Of a DNA stretch of 64,000 bases, positions 62,346 through 64,000 are shown piece by piece. The notes below the pieces were generated by a model, which worked only from the letters and a program-made list of their open reading frames with translations, searched no databases and was not told the DNA's origin. The position numbers and the translations under genes are program-made. The stretch is from assembly GCF_050947335.1 (NCBI RefSeq), contig NC_134991.1, positions 620,001-684,000 of the forward strand, given 5' to 3'. The DNA comes from Megachile rotundata (Eukaryota > Arthropoda > Insecta > Hymenoptera > Megachilidae). Numbering within the stretch: the first letter of the stretch is position 1; each line of letters opens with the position of its first letter.

Positions 62346-64000
62346 CCGAAATCCCAAAGGCCGCAATCCCAAAAGCCGAATTCCCAAAGGCCGAAATCCC
62401 AAAGGCCGAAATCCCAAAGGCCGATATCCCAAAGGCGGAAATTCCAAAAGCCGAAATCCCAAACGGCGAAATCCCAAAGGCCGAAATCCCAAAGGCCGAA
62501 GTCCCAAAGGTCGAAATCCCAAAGGCCGAAATCCCAAAGGCCGAAATCCCAAAAGCCGAAATCCCAAAGGCCGAAATTCCAAAGGCCGATCTCCCAAAGG
62601 ACGAAATCCCAAAGGCCGAAGTCCCAAAGGCCGATATCCTAAAGGCGGAAATTCCAAAGGCCGAAATCCCGAACGCCGAAATCCCAAATATCGAAATCCC
62701 AAGGCCGAAATACCAATTGATGAATGCCCAAAAGGCCGAAGTCCCAAAGGCCGAAATCCCAAAGGCCGAAATCCCGAACGCCGAAATCTCAAAGGCCGAA
62801 ATCCCAAAGGCCGAAATCCCAAATGTCGAAATCCCAATGGCCTAAATGCAAAAGGTCGAAATCCCAAATGCCGAAATCCTAAAGGCCGATATCCTAAAGG
62901 CTGAAATTCCAAAGGACGAATTCCCAAATGTCGAAATCCCAAGGCCGATATCCCAAAGGCGGAAATTCCAAAAGCCGAAATCCCGAACGCCGAAATCTCA
63001 AAGGCCGTAATCCCAAAGGCCGGAATCCCAAAGGTACAAATCCCAAAAGTCGAAATCCCAAAAAGCCGAAATCCCAAAGGTCGAAATCCCGAAGGCCGAA
63101 ATCCCGAAGGCTGAAATCCCAAGGGCCGAAATCCAAAAGGTCGAGATCCCAAAGGCCGGAATCCAAAGGGCCGATATCCTAAAGGCGGAAATTCCAAAGG
63201 CCGAAATCCCAAAGGCCGAAATCCCCAGGGCCGAAATCCCAAAGGTCGAAATCCCAAAGTCCGAAATCCCTAAGGTCCAAATCCCAAAGGGCGAAATCCC
63301 AAAGGCCGAAATCCAAAGGGCAGAAACCCCAAAGGCTGAAATTCCAAAGACCGACATCCGAAAAGCCGAAATCCCAAAGGCCGAAATCCCAAAAGCCGAA
63401 ATACCAAAGGCCGAAATCCCAAAGGCCGAAATCACAAAGGCCGATATCCTAAAGGCGGAAATTCCAAAGGCCGATATCCCAAACGCCGAAATCCCAAACA
63501 CCGAAATCCCAAACGCCGAAATCCCAAACGTCGAAATCCCAAGGCCGAAATCCCAAAGGCCGAAATTCAAAGGGCCTAAATCCCGAAGGCTGAAATTCCA
63601 AAGACCGACATTCCAAGGGCCGAAATACCAAAGGCTGAAATTCCAAAGACCGACTTCCCAAAGGTCGAAATCCCAGAGGCCGATATCCCAAAGGCAGAAA
63701 TCCCAAAGGCCGAAATCCAAAGGCCCGAAATCCCAAACGTCGAAATCCCAAAGGCCGAAATCCAAAGGGCCGAAATCCCAAAGGCTGGAATTCCAAAGGC
63801 CGAAATCTCAAAGGTCGAAATCCCAAAGGCCGAAATCCCAAGGGCCGATATCCTAATGGCGGAAATTCCTAAGGCCGAAATCCCAAACGCCGAAATCCCA
63901 AATGTCGAAATCCCAAGGCCGAAATACCAAGGGATGAACTCCCAAAAGGCCGAAATCCCGAAGGCCGAAATCCCAAAGGCCGAAATCCCAAAGGCTGAAA
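62346..64000. repeat. Array 2 terminal section, open at window end
   Basis: 15-mers with GGCGGAAATTCC pairs, a CAATTGATGAATGCCC marker at 62,714 and CCCAAACACCG near 63,495. It runs off the end of the window without sign of an array boundary. Confidence 0.88.

Larger units (their letters stand above)
28381..64000. repeat. Satellite array 2: 15-bp tandem repeat (GGCCGAAATCCCAAA)n with higher-order structure
   Basis: This block is about 35.6 kb, equal to some 2,370 units of 15 bp, and it continues beyond the window. The consensus has one CpG, one GGCC and one CCC run per unit. Common variants are GTAATCCC, GATATCCTAAA followed by GGCGGAAATTCC, GGCTGAAAT, TGTCGAAAT and ACCGACATCCC. Units of 14, 16 and 17 bp occur, often in compensating groups. 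The consensus lacks stops in all six frames, giving pentapeptide readings PKAEI, PKGRN, KSQRP, PLGFR, AFGIS and GLWDF. Neighbouring frames on both strands are open together, which argues against coding. No unique sequence interrupts the array. Confidence 0.97.

Noticed and set aside
28381..64000. Telomeric or degenerate telomeric repeat (the - strand has TTTGGGATTTCGG)
   Set aside because: The G3 run with T tract resembles some telomere units, but the 15-bp CpG- and GGCC-containing unit matches none of the TTAGGG, TTTAGGG, TTAGG or TTTTGGGG families I know, and it shows higher-order structure instead of a terminal array.
28381..64000. CENP-B box-like motif in the 15-mer
   Set aside because: The TTTCGG on the - strand is not followed by the spacing and CGGG needed for the 17-bp box, so I do not claim a centromere-protein site.
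28381..64000. G-quadruplex-forming array
   Set aside because: G3 runs on the - strand are separated by 12 bases with only GG and G between. This is longer than the usual loop limit, so a stable quadruplex is not supported by sequence alone.
1..64000. Sequencing or assembly artefact for the whole window
   Set aside because: Structured variant modules, constant-offset duplications and even-only length steps are unlike random error. Local copy number, especially at 6,050-8,514 and 42,281-59,230, could still be wrong.

Overview
The whole 64-kb window is tandem-repeat (satellite) DNA. I find no protein-coding gene, RNA gene, recognisable transposon, CRISPR array or stretch of ordinary single-copy sequence. 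The scale and the nested higher-order repeats suggest a eukaryotic nuclear genome, in a heterochromatic setting such as a pericentromere, a subtelomere or a satellite-rich chromosome. Nothing here identifies the species. CpG-to-TpG/CpA variants fit a genome with CpG methylation, but that is weak evidence.

Array 1 (1-28,380) is built on the 14-bp unit ACAATCACACAATC, about 36% GC and with no G on the + strand. The 14-mer is a 6-mer (AATCAC) joined to an 8-mer (AATCACAC). Long stretches are perfect; the largest is 6,050-8,514, about 176 identical units. These alternate with recurring variant modules, named here A, B, C and D. Module A runs from a CACTCTC marker through ATGAC units, CGCAACC/CGCAGACG units and ACGCAATCACAGTC units to an AATAAAACG boundary and a (CGATCACA)n tract. 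Modules recur dozens of times in shuffled order. Some larger blocks are duplicated with constant offset, for example 20,735-21,840 and 25,801-26,906 at 5,066 bp.

The join at about 28,380 is abrupt. A variant edge (8-bp CACGCAAT tract, then a 66-bp duplication) runs directly into the second array with no unique DNA between.

Array 2 (28,381-64,000, continuing past the window) is built on an unrelated-looking 15-bp unit, GGCCGAAATCCCAAA, about 53% GC with one CpG and one GGCC per unit. It is less homogeneous and carries nested duplications of about 0.13 to 9.8 kb. The largest is a tandem higher-order repeat: copy 1 at 42,281-52,101, and copy 2, shortened internally, at 52,102 to about 59,230.

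Many very long open reading frames exist (up to 1,277 codons on + in array 1 and 1,010 codons on - in array 2). They follow from repeat arithmetic: the 14-mer has no stop on the + strand and the 15-mer has none in any of six frames. They should not be annotated as genes.
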